Of a stretch of DNA of 64,000 nt, positions 63,715 to 64,000 are shown piece after piece. The position numbers were made by a program, and so were the translations under genes. How positions within the stretch are numbered: position 1 is the stretch's first letter; each line of letters opens with the position of its first letter. Below the pieces are notes generated by a model that was not told the DNA's origin, ran no database searches, and saw only the letters and a list, made by a program, of their open reading frames with translations. Source of the DNA: Arthrobacter sp. UNC362MFTsu5.1 (GTDB taxonomy: Bacteria > Actinomycetota > Actinomycetes > Actinomycetales > Micrococcaceae); the NCBI RefSeq assembly GCF_000685965.1, contig NZ_JMLE01000007.1, positions 1-64,000 on the forward strand, in the 5' to 3' direction.

Positions 63715-64000
63715 CTAGCTCTTGCGGGCGTAGCCTTCCCACTTGCTGGCCTGGTGCTCGCCGTCCACGAAGCGGATGGTGCCGGACTTGGACCGCATGA
63801 CGATCGACTGGGTCAGGACCTTGTCCTTGGAGTAGCGCACGCCCCTGAGCAGGTCGCCGTCGGTGATGCCCGTGGCCGCGAAGTAGCAGTTGTCGCTCGA
63901 GACGAGGTCGTTCGTGGACAGGACGCGATCGAGGTCGTGCCCGGCGTCGATGGCCTTCTGCTTCTCGTCATCGCTGGTGGGCCAGAGGCGGCCCTGGATG
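63715..64000 (-). CDS. glpX: class II fructose-1,6-bisphosphatase (5' part cut off)
   Basis: The last 94 residues of a leftward gene; the rest lies beyond the window. LVSSDNCYFAATGITDGDLL and GVRYSKDKVLTQSIVMRSKS are characteristic of GlpX. It dephosphorylates fructose-1,6-bisphosphate in gluconeogenesis. The DUF559 gene converges on it across the inverted repeat. Confidence 0.93.
   Translation of the reverse strand, partial: IQGRLWPTSDDEKQKAIDAGHDLDRVLSTNDLVSSDNCYFAATGITDGDLLRGVRYSKDKVLTQSIVMRSKSGTIRFVDGEHQASKWEGYARKS

Overview
This window looks like a chromosomal segment of a high-GC actinobacterium in the family Micrococcaceae (Arthrobacter/Pseudarthrobacter type). The reasons are the very high GC content, frequent GTG starts, an Rpf resuscitation factor, a WhiB protein, mycothiol-era actinobacterial families (DUF3499, DUF5719, TIGR03089), and gene order that I recall being shared with Mycobacterium (pth-rplY-prs-glmU, ispE-rsmA-rpfB-tatD, pmt/rsmI back to back, purK-purE beside GtrA). 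No phage, insertion sequence or CRISPR array was seen.

Layout. 0-5.1 kb: a cut-off lipoprotein gene, then a three-gene leftward surface-polysaccharide operon (nucleotide-sugar dehydrogenase, nucleotide-sugar epimerase/decarboxylase, secreted SLH-anchored NodB deacetylase). 5.7-16.9 kb: four consecutive giant (about 900-residue) LuxR-type STAND/LAL regulators on the same strand, two pairs overlapping, one with a P-loop that has lost its lysine. A promoter with two palindromes precedes the quartet, and a shared TTAACCA motif occurs in three intergenic regions here. 17.1-28.6 kb: housekeeping block (pth, rplY, prs, glmU, tRNA-Gln, a TetR regulator, an ABC-F protein, ispE, rsmA, rpfB, tatD). 28.7-33.8 kb: MoxR-DUF58-transglutaminase operon. 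33.8-40.1 kb: gabD, rsmI, pmt and an acyl-CoA ligase. 40.2-43.4 kb: a Lit/DUF1461-like membrane protein, a SpoIIM-type protein and an RDD protein.

43.4-46.0 kb: two tandem paralogous L,D-transpeptidases. 46.2-55 kb: ahcY, a Trm112-like protein, DUF3499, a zincin-fold protein without HExxH, and a whiB2-like/GT2/DUF5719 leftward operon in which the glycosyltransferase lacks an obvious start codon. 55.3-62.5 kb: TIGR03089, GtrA, then a rightward run purK-purE-LCP-manA-femX. 62.5-63.7 kb: a DUF559-type nuclease-fold gene bracketed by copies of one palindromic repeat, the downstream one a near-perfect 26-bp inverted repeat that contains the gene's stop codon. The window ends inside a leftward class II fructose-bisphosphatase gene (glpX).

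Much of the window concerns the cell surface: sugar-nucleotide supply (glmU, manA, dehydrogenase/epimerase), polymer modification and anchoring (deacetylase, LCP, L,D-transpeptidases, FemX-like, PMT), and growth control (RpfB, WhiB). The least explained parts are the LuxR quartet with its putative operators next to the polysaccharide operon, and the repeat-bracketed nuclease-fold gene.
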